DNA from: Alphaproteobacteria bacterium
GTDB taxonomy: Bacteria > Pseudomonadota > Alphaproteobacteria > Rickettsiales > VGDC01
Assembly: GCA_016869895.1 (NCBI GenBank)
Contig: VGDC01000016.1
Location: forward strand, 1 to 12,665
Length of the DNA: 12,665 bases
Direction of reading: 5' to 3'
A program made the position numbers and the translations under genes. The notes under the pieces were generated by a model that did not search any database, had not been told where the DNA came from, and saw only the letters and a program-made list of their open reading frames with translations. The stretch's first letter is position 1. Each line of letters starts with the position of its first letter. This document shows, one piece after another, positions 1-7,165 of the stretch.

Positions 1-33
1 GAGACGACGCTGACGGCTTTGCTGGCACGGTAA
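1..33 (+). CDS. C-terminal end of an unidentified upstream gene (partial)
   Basis: Frame 1 is open from the window edge to a TAA at 31-33 and encodes the last ten residues, ETTLTALLAR. The stop lies four bases before the ATG of the transporter gene, a spacing typical of genes in one operon. The transporter has no obvious ribosome binding site of its own, which would fit translational coupling to this gene. Ten residues are too few to identify a family, and frame 3 is also open across this stretch, so the assignment rests on spacing alone. Confidence 0.4.
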   Translation, partial: ETTLTALLAR

Positions 34-37
34 ACCT

Positions 38-373
38 ATGCCCACCCATTACGTCTACCTCCTCATTTCCGTGGTCGCGGAAGTCATCGGCACATCGACG
101 CTGAAAGCCACCGAGGAATTCACGCGCTTCTGGCCGACGGCACTGATGGTGGTGTGCTATGGCATCGCCTTCTATTCCATGACCCATGTGATGAAAGTGC
201 TGCCCATCGGCATCACCTATGCCATCTGGTCTGGCTTGGGCATTGTGCTCGTGTCGCTGATTTCGTGGATTTATTACGGCCAGAAGCTTGATATGGCGGC
301 GATTGCGGGCATCGCGCTCATCATCACAGGCGTGCTGGTGATTAATCTCTTCTCAAAAAGCAGTGCTCACTGA
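38..373 (+). CDS. emrE: SMR-family multidrug efflux transporter, EmrE type
   Basis: A 111-residue protein of the length and four-helix plan of small multidrug resistance transporters, which work as antiparallel dimers in the inner membrane and exchange protons for cationic, lipophilic drugs. Hydrophobic segments lie at about residues 4-22, 33-51, 58-78 and 86-105. The proton- and drug-binding glutamate is E15 in AEVIGT (E14 of EmrE). Tyr41, Tyr61 and Trp64 match the EmrE substrate-pocket residues Y40, Y60 and W63. The stretch YAIWSGLGIVLVSLISW follows the multidrug (EmrE/Qac) branch rather than the guanidinium exporters (SugE/Gdx), which carry a different signature there. No strong Shine-Dalgarno is seen. 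The gene starts four bases after an upstream stop and converges on the cNMP/FHA gene. Substrate range cannot be read from the sequence. Confidence 0.93.
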   Translation: MPTHYVYLLISVVAEVIGTSTLKATEEFTRFWPTALMVVCYGIAFYSMTHVMKVLPIGITYAIWSGLGIVLVSLISWIYYGQKLDMAAIAGIALIITGVLVINLFSKSSAH

Positions 374-384
374 TTCTTTCGCCC

Positions 385-426
385 TTAAAAATCGTCTGAA
401 CTGTAAGTCAACGCAGTTATTTTTAA
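385..426. terminator. Probable bidirectional terminator-like hairpin between convergent genes
   Basis: An eight-base inverted repeat, TTAAAAAT at 385-392 and ATTTTTAA at 419-426, encloses a second arm pair, AACTGT at 399-404 and GCAGTT at 413-418 (one G-T pair), with an eight-base loop. The A-tract before and T-tract after the hairpin give a U-run in both directions. This suits intrinsic termination of the transporter transcript (+) and the cNMP/FHA transcript (-). The stem is rather A+T-rich, so its strength is uncertain. Confidence 0.42.
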
Positions 427-476
427 TTGGCGTGCAGCTTAACTTCGTTGCCCTTCGGGTCGCTGGCTCATGGCTG

Positions 477-496
477 GCGTGGTCTGCTGACCACGC
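477..496. other. Perfect 8-bp hairpin just after the cNMP/FHA stop codon
   Basis: GCGTGGTC (477-484), loop TGCT (485-488) and GACCACGC (489-496) form a perfect G+C-rich stem three bases beyond the stop codon of the minus-strand cNMP/FHA gene. There is no T-run directly after it on either strand, so it is not a classical intrinsic terminator. It may protect the 3' end of the mRNA or assist termination together with the hairpin at 385-426. Confidence 0.4.
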
Positions 497-499
497 GAC

Positions 500-1291
500 T
501 CAGCAAATCACCTTCAATTTGTAAGGCGACGTCTTTTTCTCGCCGAGGATGACGGTGTTCTCGCCCTTCTGCAGCGGGGCTTTATAGAAACCCTTGCCAC
601 GGCCGATGGCGCGCCCATTCACGACTGTGCCATAGCGGCTGCCAAGGTCGAGGACGTAGAGATTGCCGTCCTGCTGGATGATTTCGCAATGATTGACCGA
701 TACACGCAGCGGTGGGCCTTCGCTGGCGATGTTCATGTGGTTGCCCTTGGCCAGTTTGCTCACATCCAGATCCTTGTGGAATCCGCCGATGCGGAAAGGC
801 AAGTGCGACACCGCGATTTCCGACTTCTTGGCGGTGGCCGATGCTTCCGCGCTGTCGGGTGAAATGATGACCTTTTCCACATCTTCGCCGAGCACAGGGG
901 TGATGTCGGGTTTTGCGGCGCGGGGTGCGGGTGCGGCTGTGTGAGATACAGGATAATTCCCACCCGTGGCTTTCAGGCGCATGAAGATGCTCATGACGAT
1001 GGGCACGAGGCGTGGGGGGCAGTTGTTCAACTCGCCCTGCACTTCGTCGCCGGTGATAGCGTCGACGGTGACATCGCTGGTCGCGCGGGCGGAGGTGGTA
1101 TGCACGGTGAAATCATCGAACAGCGCCATTTCACCGACGATTTCGCCTGCGCCATGCTGCGAGATGGCTTCCTCGCCAGCATTCCCGCGGCGGAACACTT
1201 CGACCGTGCCCTGCTGGATGACGAAAGCGGAAGCGGCGGCATCGCCTTCACGGAAGAGTAACTCACCTGCGGGAATGTGTTTCTCTGCCAT
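500..1291 (-). CDS. Cyclic-nucleotide-binding / FHA domain fusion protein
   Basis: A 263-residue cytosolic protein with two sensory domains. Residues about 5-108 are a Crp-like cyclic-nucleotide-binding fold, with the phosphate-binding-cassette pattern GEMALFD at 53-59 and ARAT at 68-71 holding the expected Glu and Arg. Residues about 112-160 are an Ala/Pro-rich linker. Residues about 163-263 are a forkhead-associated domain with the phosphothreonine-binding signature: R167-I-G, S198-V-N-H201, then G217-S-R-Y-G-T-V-V-N-G226. There is no helix-turn-helix, so it is a signalling adaptor rather than a Crp-type transcription factor. The start has an AAGAAGG ribosome binding site about seven bases upstream and lies 12 bases after glmS, so the two genes are almost certainly co-transcribed. 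The ligand (cAMP, cGMP or none) and the phosphoprotein partner are unknown. Confidence 0.9.
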   Translation of the reverse strand: MAEKHIPAGELLFREGDAAASAFVIQQGTVEVFRRGNAGEEAISQHGAGEIVGEMALFDDFTVHTTSARATSDVTVDAITGDEVQGELNNCPPRLVPIVMSIFMRLKATGGNYPVSHTAAPAPRAAKPDITPVLGEDVEKVIISPDSAEASATAKKSEIAVSHLPFRIGGFHKDLDVSKLAKGNHMNIASEGPPLRVSVNHCEIIQQDGNLYVLDLGSRYGTVVNGRAIGRGKGFYKAPLQKGENTVILGEKKTSPYKLKVIC

Positions 1292-1303
1292 GTTTATGCC
1301 TTC

Positions 1304-3127
1304 TTATTCGACGGTTACCGATTTCGCAAGGTTGCGCGGCTGGTCAACGTCCGTGCCTTTCAGGATGGCGACGTGATAGGCCAGCAACTGTATCGGTATA
1401 GCATAGAGGAGCGGGGTTACCAAAGTATTAATTTCTGGCAGAACAACCACTTCCGCGTTCAAATCGCCGATATGCGCCTTGCCGCTCTTGTCGGTGAAGA
1501 GGATGACTTTGCCCCCGCGCGCCACCACTTCCTGCACGTTGGAGATGGTCTTGTCGAACCAATGGTCATGTGGGGCGAGCACCACCACAGGCACGCTTTC
1601 GTCGATGAGAGCGATGGGGCCGTGTTTGAGTTCACCCGCCGCATAGCCTTCCGCGTGGATGTAGGAGATTTCCTTCAGTTTCAGCGCGCCTTCCATGGCG
1701 ATGGCGAAGCTGGTACCGCGACCGAGGTAGAGCACGTCGGAAGCATGTTGCAGGCCGTGGGCGAGTGCAGCGAAGCGTTCTTCGTTCTGCAGGATTTCCA
1801 TGACCACGGCGGGCACTTCTGCCAGCGCGTGGGAGAGGCGCGCCACTTCCTCTTTCGGCAATGCGCCGCGCGCTTGGGCGAGGGCGAGAACGAAGCAAGC
1901 CAGCGTGGTCAGCTGCGTGGTAAAGGCTTTGGTGGATGCCACGCCGATTTCAGGGCCTGCATAGGTGAACAGCGCCGCGTCGGATTCTATGGCCATGCTG
2001 CTTGATGGCACGTTGACGATGGAGAGTGTGTGCTGACCCAGCTGTTTGCACATGCGCAGCGCCGCCATGGTGTCAGCGGTTTCGCCGGATTGCGAGATGA
2101 ACAGGCTCAAACCGCCTTTGTCCAGGATAGGCTCGCGATAGCGGAATTCGGAAGCGATGTCGATTTCCACGGGCACTTTCGCATATTTCTCGATCCAGTA
2201 TTTCGCGACCAGACCCGCATAATAGGACGTACCGCAGGCCACGATGCTGATGCGCGGAATGGCTTTCAGGTCGAATGGCAGGTCAGGCAGGTGGATTTCA
2301 CCCGTGCCGGACTGATAGAACACGCGCAGCGTCTGGCCGATGACGCTCGGCTGCTCGTGGATTTCCTTCTGCATATAATGGCGGTAATCGCCTTTGCCGA
2401 CGGTCGCGCCCGTCAGGTTGGTCAGGCGGATGACGCGCTCGGCGACCGCGCCCGTGGTGTCATGGATGGTCACGCCTTCGCGGGTCAGCAACGCATAGTC
2501 GCCGTCTTCGAGGTATGCCACACGCTGCGTGAACGGGGCGAGGGCGATGGCGTCCGAACCGATGTACATCGCGCCGTTGCCATAACCGATGGCCAGCGGC
2601 GAACCGCGACGGGCGGCGAAAAGGATGTCGGGATGGTCGGAGAACACGATGGCCAGCGCGAATGCGCCTTCCAGCTTCTTCAGCGTCTGCGCCACGGCCT
2701 CTTCCGGCTTCTTGCCGAGTTTCAGGAAATGGGTGATGAGGATGGGCACCACTTCCGTATCCGTCTGGGTGTGGAAGCTGTAACCCAGCGAGTTCAGCTC
2801 TTGGCGCAGCGTTTGGAAGTTCTCGATGATGCCGTTATGCACCACTGCGACCTTGTCGGTCGCGTGGGGGTGGGCGTTGGTCTCGTTGGGTGCGCCATGG
2901 GTCGCCCAGCGGGTGTGGCCGATGCCGACCGTGCCTTCGATGGGGTTCGTGAGCAATGCTTTTTCGAGGTTTGCCAGTTTGCCCTCGGCGCGCACGCGGT
3001 GGATTTTCCCGTTCAGCGATGTGGCGATGCCGGCGGAGTCATATCCGCGGTATTCCAAACGGCGCAGGCCGTCCACCAGCAAGGGTGCAGCCGATTCATT
3101 ACCGATAACGCCAACAATTCCGCACAT
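1304..3127 (-). CDS. glmS: Glutamine-fructose-6-phosphate aminotransferase (isomerizing)
   Basis: This enzyme makes glucosamine-6-phosphate from fructose-6-phosphate and glutamine, the first committed step towards UDP-GlcNAc for peptidoglycan and lipopolysaccharide. Its 607 residues match the usual length of about 610. The class II glutaminase domain (1 to about 215) begins MCGIVGVIG, with the nucleophile Cys2 exposed after Met removal, followed by R-G-Y-D-S at 27-31, HTRWATHG at 71-78 and HNGIIENF at 97-104. Two SIS sugar-isomerase domains follow, at about 285-420 and 455-595: CGTSYY at 298-303, SQSGET at 345-350, GVASTKAFTTQ at 395-405 and KLKEISYIHAEGY at 483-495. The conserved tail PRNLAKSVTVE is intact. 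It is the first gene of a two-gene unit with the cNMP/FHA gene and is divergent from trpS. I see no glmS ribozyme in the leader, as expected outside Gram-positives. Confidence 0.98.
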   Translation of the reverse strand: MCGIVGVIGNESAAPLLVDGLRRLEYRGYDSAGIATSLNGKIHRVRAEGKLANLEKALLTNPIEGTVGIGHTRWATHGAPNETNAHPHATDKVAVVHNGIIENFQTLRQELNSLGYSFHTQTDTEVVPILITHFLKLGKKPEEAVAQTLKKLEGAFALAIVFSDHPDILFAARRGSPLAIGYGNGAMYIGSDAIALAPFTQRVAYLEDGDYALLTREGVTIHDTTGAVAERVIRLTNLTGATVGKGDYRHYMQKEIHEQPSVIGQTLRVFYQSGTGEIHLPDLPFDLKAIPRISIVACGTSYYAGLVAKYWIEKYAKVPVEIDIASEFRYREPILDKGGLSLFISQSGETADTMAALRMCKQLGQHTLSIVNVPSSSMAIESDAALFTYAGPEIGVASTKAFTTQLTTLACFVLALAQARGALPKEEVARLSHALAEVPAVVMEILQNEERFAALAHGLQHASDVLYLGRGTSFAIAMEGALKLKEISYIHAEGYAAGELKHGPIALIDESVPVVVLAPHDHWFDKTISNVQEVVARGGKVILFTDKSGKAHIGDLNAEVVVLPEINTLVTPLLYAIPIQLLAYHVAILKGTDVDQPRNLAKSVTVE

Positions 3128-3194
3128 CGTATTCAGGTCTTTCCAAAAAAGGTTGTTCTAATGCTACGTTGTTTAGCTTCTCTCTTTGCTTCCC

Positions 3195-3233
3195 GCAAAT
3201 AACAATTGCTAACAATTTGTTGCGATTATACAT
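3195..3233. promoter_or_regulatory. Overlapping divergent promoter region of glmS and trpS
   Basis: On the minus strand a perfect TATAAT lies at 3230-3225, about 100 bases before the glmS start, but without a recognisable -35 box. On the plus strand TTGCTA (3206-3211) and TATACA (3227-3232), 15 bases apart, could serve trpS, so the two -10 boxes would share bases. Direct copies of AACAATT at 3201 and 3211 and the near-palindrome AACAATTTGTT (3211-3221) lie inside the promoter and could be an operator. All of this is read by eye. Confidence 0.35.
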
Positions 3234-3268
3234 AGGAAGCACCTTATTTCCTTCGGATGGATGCACAC

Positions 3269-4399
3269 ATGACCAAGCGAATCTTCTCCGGCGTACAGCC
3301 CACCGGTAATCTTCACCTCGGTAACTATCTGGGGGCGATACGCAATTGGGTGCAGATGCAGCATGATTATGAAGCGATTTTCTGCATCGTCGATCTCCAT
3401 GCCATCACCGTGCCGCAAGACCCCGAAGCTCTGCGCGCCGCCACTCGCGAAGTCACCGCGGCCTATATCGCCTGCGGCATCGACCCCGAAAAGAACACCA
3501 TCTTCAACCAGTCGATGGTCTCCGTCCATGCGGAGTTGGGCTGGATTCTCGGTTGCTACACGCCGCTTGGCTGGCTGAACCGCATGACCCAGTTCAAGGA
3601 GAAGATGCAATTGCGAAAGGCAGATGCTGAAGACCAACTAAAAAAGATTCGACACGAATTAAAACAATACAAAAAGGGTAAAGGGAGACTTGAGGAATTA
3701 CTCCATTTTGTGGAGATATTTGTTGAGGCTGGGATTGAAGATTCAGAAAAAACAACACAAGCGAAGCTAGGTTTATACAGCTATCCTGTGCTGATGGCGG
3801 CGGATATTCTGGGTTATAAGGCCACTCATGTGCCCGTGGGTGAAGACCAGAAACAGCATTTGGAACTGGCGCGCGACATCGCGGGCGCGTTCAACCGCCG
3901 CTATGGTGTGGAGCTATTCCCCCAGCCGGAGCCTGTCATTCAGGGCGCCGCCACCCGTGTCATGAGCCTGCGTGACGGCACGAAGAAAATGAGCAAATCC
4001 GATGAGTCGGATTATTCACGCATCAACCTGACCGACGATGCCGATACTATCGCCGCGAAAATCCGCAAGGCGAAGTCGGATATGGAGCCGGGCTTGAGCT
4101 TTGATGTGGAAAAACGCCCCGAAGCCGCCAACCTCATCAACATCTATTCCGCCCTTTCCGGCGACAAGCGGGATGACATCGTGTCGCGCTTCGCCACCAG
4201 CGGTTTCTCCGAATTCAAGAAATCCCTCGCGGATGTGGCGGTCGCCCACCTAGAACCCATCACCGGTGAAATGCGCCGTTTGCAGGCCGATAAGGGCTAT
4301 ATCGATGCCGTGCTGAAACGCGGCGCGGAACGCGCCAATGATGTGGCGCAGGGCGTGTTGAAAGAAGTGAAGGACGTCGTGGGGTTCCTGCGGGTCTAA
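3269..4399 (+). CDS. trpS: Tryptophanyl-tRNA synthetase with a long internal insertion
   Basis: A class Ic aminoacyl-tRNA synthetase that charges tRNA-Trp. From the start chosen here it has 376 residues against about 330-340 for the family. The HIGH-type motif is PTGNLHLGN (about 11-19), followed by YTPLGWLNRMTQFKEK and YPVLMAADIL, and then VPVGEDQKQHLELARDI. The ATP-binding loop KMSKS is at about 240-244. An ATG at 3257 would add four residues (MDAH). I prefer 3269 because the family starts only a few residues before RIFSG and because GGATGG lies eight bases upstream. Between KEK and LGLYSYP the protein holds about 54 residues where relatives have about nine; this insertion is described separately. 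All catalytic motifs are present and the frame is unbroken, so the enzyme is presumably functional. The gene ends three bases from the stop codon of the convergent LRR array. Confidence 0.96.
   Translation: MTKRIFSGVQPTGNLHLGNYLGAIRNWVQMQHDYEAIFCIVDLHAITVPQDPEALRAATREVTAAYIACGIDPEKNTIFNQSMVSVHAELGWILGCYTPLGWLNRMTQFKEKMQLRKADAEDQLKKIRHELKQYKKGKGRLEELLHFVEIFVEAGIEDSEKTTQAKLGLYSYPVLMAADILGYKATHVPVGEDQKQHLELARDIAGAFNRRYGVELFPQPEPVIQGAATRVMSLRDGTKKMSKSDESDYSRINLTDDADTIAAKIRKAKSDMEPGLSFDVEKRPEAANLINIYSALSGDKRDDIVSRFATSGFSEFKKSLADVAVAHLEPITGEMRRLQADKGYIDAVLKRGAERANDVAQGVLKEVKDVVGFLRV
3605..3766 (+). other. In-frame A+T-rich insertion inside trpS
   Basis: This stretch encodes about 54 residues between the conserved QFKEK and LGLYSYPVLM blocks, where typical synthetases have about nine. 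By my count it is about 38% G+C, against 57-58% in the 60 bases on each side (3541-3600 and 3781-3840). It uses A/T-ending codons (cta, tta, aaa, aga) that are rare around it. The peptide is rich in Lys and Glu and looks helical or coiled-coil (around KKIRHELKQYKKGKGRLEEL). Its ends carry only a weak GCGAA match (3613-3617 and 3761-3765), and the stretch as a whole is not a strong palindrome. The pattern recalls the Rickettsia palindromic elements that insert in frame in genes, but I cannot show it belongs to that family. Confidence 0.7.
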
Positions 4400-4419
4400 G
4401 GCCTAGCGGCCACGGCCTT
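4398..4419. terminator. Possible hairpin at the trpS / LRR array convergence
   Basis: AAGGCC (4398-4403) and GGCCTT (4414-4419) are inverted over a 10-base loop, spanning the end of trpS and the last codons of the final LRR gene. No T-run follows on either strand and the stem is short, so a terminator role is tentative. With only three bases between the two stop codons there is no room for separate terminators, so transcripts from both sides must end inside the opposing gene or here. Confidence 0.22.
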
Positions 4420-5791
4420 GCTGGCTGGGGCGCATGGTCTGGCGGAGGGTGTTGATGGGCACATCCTTCTGGAGTGCCTCCGGCAATGCGGAATAGACGG
4501 CATACAGCGCATTCGGCGTTTTCCCCAGCCAATTCTCCGGCATGAAGATGCCGCCCACATCCCCACGGCGGATGAACGCCTGATAAAGCGGTGTAGGCTT
4601 GCGCGATGCATCCAGCAGGTCTTCCACGCCCAGTTTCTTGTGATTCTTCAGCAGATAGGACAACAGATTCTCCGATGCCATCATTCCCGCTGCCGATTGC
4701 AGGAAGGTCACGCCATGGGGCGTGGTTCGGGTCAGGAAACTGTTGTCCGGCTTGGTATGGGAAGCGGCGAGACCTTTGAACACGGCATCCGCATTCCGCC
4801 AGATTTTGGGGTTGTCCAGAGGGGCGAAACCGCTGGCATCCGGCTTGAACAGCGCATCGGCGAAACTGGCGTTCGGCACAGGCAAACGCGGCATCTTGTC
4901 GATATGCTGGTGGAAGCGCGAGGTGTGATAACGATACGGTGGCAAGCCGTTCACGATGGATCGCTGCGCGCCCGTTTCCCGTTGCAGGGTGAAGGCGAGG
5001 TCGTCGTAGGCCAGCGTTTCCGGCTTGTTGATGAGGTGGTTTGCGGCCTTGATGCAGGCGGTTCGGTTGAATCCCGTGCGCTCCGCCACCCCCGGATTCA
5101 CCGGTGAAACATGGGTCAGGTTGGGGTTCTCGGACTGCCGGTAGGCATCCTTCACCGCTTCGTTGAACACTTCATCCTCCTGCGTCAGGTGGATGCTGGA
5201 GATGCGCCTGTCGGAAAGCAGCGTCTTCGTCCATTCCTCGGCAGCGGATTTCCCGCCATCATTTGCCATCAGGTTGATGCGCGTCAGCCAGTTATGGTCT
5301 TTTTCGCCCACCGCTTTGGCGATGGATGCCAGTCCTTTATCGCCGAAACCGCTGTGATGGGCTTGGATTTCTTCCATGGTGCAGCTCGGCGCAGCGATAT
5401 ATTCCGCCAGTGCTTCCGCGCCCTTCGGCCCCAGCGGATTGCTGCCGATGTTCAGCAGTTCCAGACGGGGATGGGTCTTGAGTGCTTCGGTCAGTTCGGC
5501 GATGCCCGCTCCCGTCAGTTTATTGCCCGAAATATTGAGGATTTTCAGGTTCGGCGCGCGTTTGACGATGCGCACCAGCGAGGGGATGGCCTCGTCGTCG
5601 ATGTGCGTTTCATTCAGGTGCAGCGCGCCCAGCGATTGGGCGTTGTCTTTTCCACGCATCCCTGAAAGCTGGCGGGAGAGATAGCGCACGCCCGAATTGG
5701 TCAGCTCGCGGTTGGAAAGCCACAATGCCCCTTCGTTCTTCACGATATGTCCGAGTTGGCGGTCAACCGCGTCTTTGTAATCAATCGGCAT
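4403..5791 (-). CDS. LRR protein with PLDNP/NWxGK C-terminal region (LRR5, last gene of the array)
   Basis: A 462-residue protein, the distal member of the five-gene array. After a short N-terminal cap, residues about 20-230 form a ribonuclease-inhibitor-type LRR solenoid with units of about 28 residues (for example LKILNISGNKLTGAGIAEL and LELLNIGSNPLGPKGAEAL). A linker of about 70 residues leads to the shared C-terminal region: MPRLP at 300-304, PLDNP at 324-328, a Leu/Gly-rich helical stretch, NWLGK at 420-424 and the end GRGR. There is no signal peptide or membrane segment. The start abuts the LRR4 stop (TGA then ATG) behind a G-rich ribosome binding site. An ATG four bases earlier, matching the overlap used at the other junctions, runs into a stop after four codons. 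LRR domains usually bind proteins; the function here is unknown. Confidence 0.92.
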   Translation of the reverse strand: MPIDYKDAVDRQLGHIVKNEGALWLSNRELTNSGVRYLSRQLSGMRGKDNAQSLGALHLNETHIDDEAIPSLVRIVKRAPNLKILNISGNKLTGAGIAELTEALKTHPRLELLNIGSNPLGPKGAEALAEYIAAPSCTMEEIQAHHSGFGDKGLASIAKAVGEKDHNWLTRINLMANDGGKSAAEEWTKTLLSDRRISSIHLTQEDEVFNEAVKDAYRQSENPNLTHVSPVNPGVAERTGFNRTACIKAANHLINKPETLAYDDLAFTLQRETGAQRSIVNGLPPYRYHTSRFHQHIDKMPRLPVPNASFADALFKPDASGFAPLDNPKIWRNADAVFKGLAASHTKPDNSFLTRTTPHGVTFLQSAAGMMASENLLSYLLKNHKKLGVEDLLDASRKPTPLYQAFIRRGDVGGIFMPENWLGKTPNALYAVYSALPEALQKDVPINTLRQTMRPSQQGRGR

Positions 5792-7165
5792 TCATCGCCC
5801 CCGGCTCAGGTTGGGGCTATGCTGCCGCATCTGCTGCATCAGCGCATGCACGGGCGCGTTGCTGCGCTCATAGGCGTTTAGAGGAGCGATGACACTGGAG
5901 AGTTCCTGATTGCTCTTGCCGACCCAGTTCTCGACACGGAATAGCGGGCGGATGTCGTGGCGTTCCAGTAACGCATTATAGACCGCATTCGGTTCGCCAT
6001 CGCGGTCGAGCAATTCGCGTGCGCCGAGGCGAAGCTTCTGATTATTCAGTGCCTTCACGGTTTCCTCGGCGGGCATGCCATGGGCGAGGGATTCCAGTAG
6101 GCTTGCGCCTCTCGTGGTGCGCAGGTTCAGGTCTTCCTGCGTCAGCGACAGGTTGGCAAGCCGCTCCGTTGCATCGGGGTGTTGCCACAGCATGGGGTTA
6201 TCCAGCGGCGCATATCCATGTTCGTTCAGTTTGAAGAACGCGTGTATATCACAGTCCTTTTCCGGCATAGGCGGCATTTTTGCGAGCAATCCGGCGAGGT
6301 TCTGCTTCGCCTCTTGCAGGCCTTGCCCTTCATCCTTGTGCCGTTCCAGAAATCGATATGCCGAGGCAAGACGGTTCGTCGCATAGGTCAGCTGCTGATA
6401 ATCCAAGCTATCCATATTCCCTAGCAGCGTTTCTGCCACCGCTTTCGACGCGTCGTAATTCTTTTCGGTCATCCTGCCGATACGTTCATTGGCGGGGGTG
6501 AGGTTCACGAGGTTACGATGCGTGACGTGGGAGAATGCTTCCGCGAAACCGTCTTCCTTGCCCCATCCATATGAGGTGAGGGAAAGGGTGGTCAGGTTCG
6601 GGTTCGCCGAGATGAGTTTCAGCGCGGCCAAAGCGGCTTTTTCCTTTGGCGCGTTGGAGGGGAGGATGAGTTCCCGAAGGCTGGTGCTCTTCGCCGCAGC
6701 GGAGAGGATTCCAGCCATGGTTTCATCGCCCAAATCGGCGTTGGAAGCGGAGAGTGTCTTCAACGCAGGCGCATTGCCCAGCAATCGGGCGAGCGCAGCG
6801 GCGCCTTTCTCTCCCATGGGCATATTGCCGACTTCGACATTCTCCAGAGTCGGATAGTTCTCCATCGCCGCGAATATCCGCGCCAAACCGTCCGGCGAGA
6901 AGCGGTTCTTGCCCAGTTGAATCTCGCGCAGGCGTGGTGCTTGCCTGATGACATCGCAGATGCCCTGCACCGATTTATCCGTCAGGTCATGTTCGGCGAA
7001 GCTCAGCTTTCCGACGTTCTCGGCCTCTCCATTCGCCAGTTTCTGCTCGTTGAGATAGAGGAAACGGTCGTCGCCCATGCTGTTGGAGAAAAGGCGGCGG
7101 CGGCCTTTGATGCGTTTCGCCGCTTCGTCCAGTGTCTTTTTCGCAGTGTCCAAGGGCAGATTCAT
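5792..7165 (-). CDS. LRR protein with PLDNP/NWxGK C-terminal region (LRR4)
   Basis: A 457-residue paralogue. The N-terminal cap (1 to about 50) is basic (KRIKGRRR at 18-24). Ribonuclease-inhibitor-type LRRs run from about 50 to 225, with units such as LREIQLGKNRFSPDGLARIF and LENVEVGNMPMGEKGAAALA; the fifth unit is degenerate. The linker at about 230-295 is helical. The C-terminal region has MPPMP at 297-301, PLDNP at 320-324, GARELLDRDG at 381-390, NWVGK at 413-417 and the end RGR. No secretion signal, membrane helix or catalytic motif is visible. Its ATG overlaps the stop of LRR3 by four bases and is preceded by GGGGATAGG, so translation is likely coupled. LRR plus tail suggests a protein-interaction role, which is inference only. 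Confidence 0.92.
   Translation of the reverse strand: MNLPLDTAKKTLDEAAKRIKGRRRLFSNSMGDDRFLYLNEQKLANGEAENVGKLSFAEHDLTDKSVQGICDVIRQAPRLREIQLGKNRFSPDGLARIFAAMENYPTLENVEVGNMPMGEKGAAALARLLGNAPALKTLSASNADLGDETMAGILSAAAKSTSLRELILPSNAPKEKAALAALKLISANPNLTTLSLTSYGWGKEDGFAEAFSHVTHRNLVNLTPANERIGRMTEKNYDASKAVAETLLGNMDSLDYQQLTYATNRLASAYRFLERHKDEGQGLQEAKQNLAGLLAKMPPMPEKDCDIHAFFKLNEHGYAPLDNPMLWQHPDATERLANLSLTQEDLNLRTTRGASLLESLAHGMPAEETVKALNNQKLRLGARELLDRDGEPNAVYNALLERHDIRPLFRVENWVGKSNQELSSVIAPLNAYERSNAPVHALMQQMRQHSPNLSRGR

Noticed and set aside
2030..3202. Open frame of 390 codons on the plus strand opposite glmS
   Set aside because: It is antisense to a complete glmS with all catalytic motifs; its translation is His/Arg/Gln-rich and resembles no family I know.
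3128..3256. glmS ribozyme or T-box type leader in the glmS/trpS gap
   Set aside because: No matching conserved core is visible; the gap is too short and these elements belong mainly to Gram-positives.
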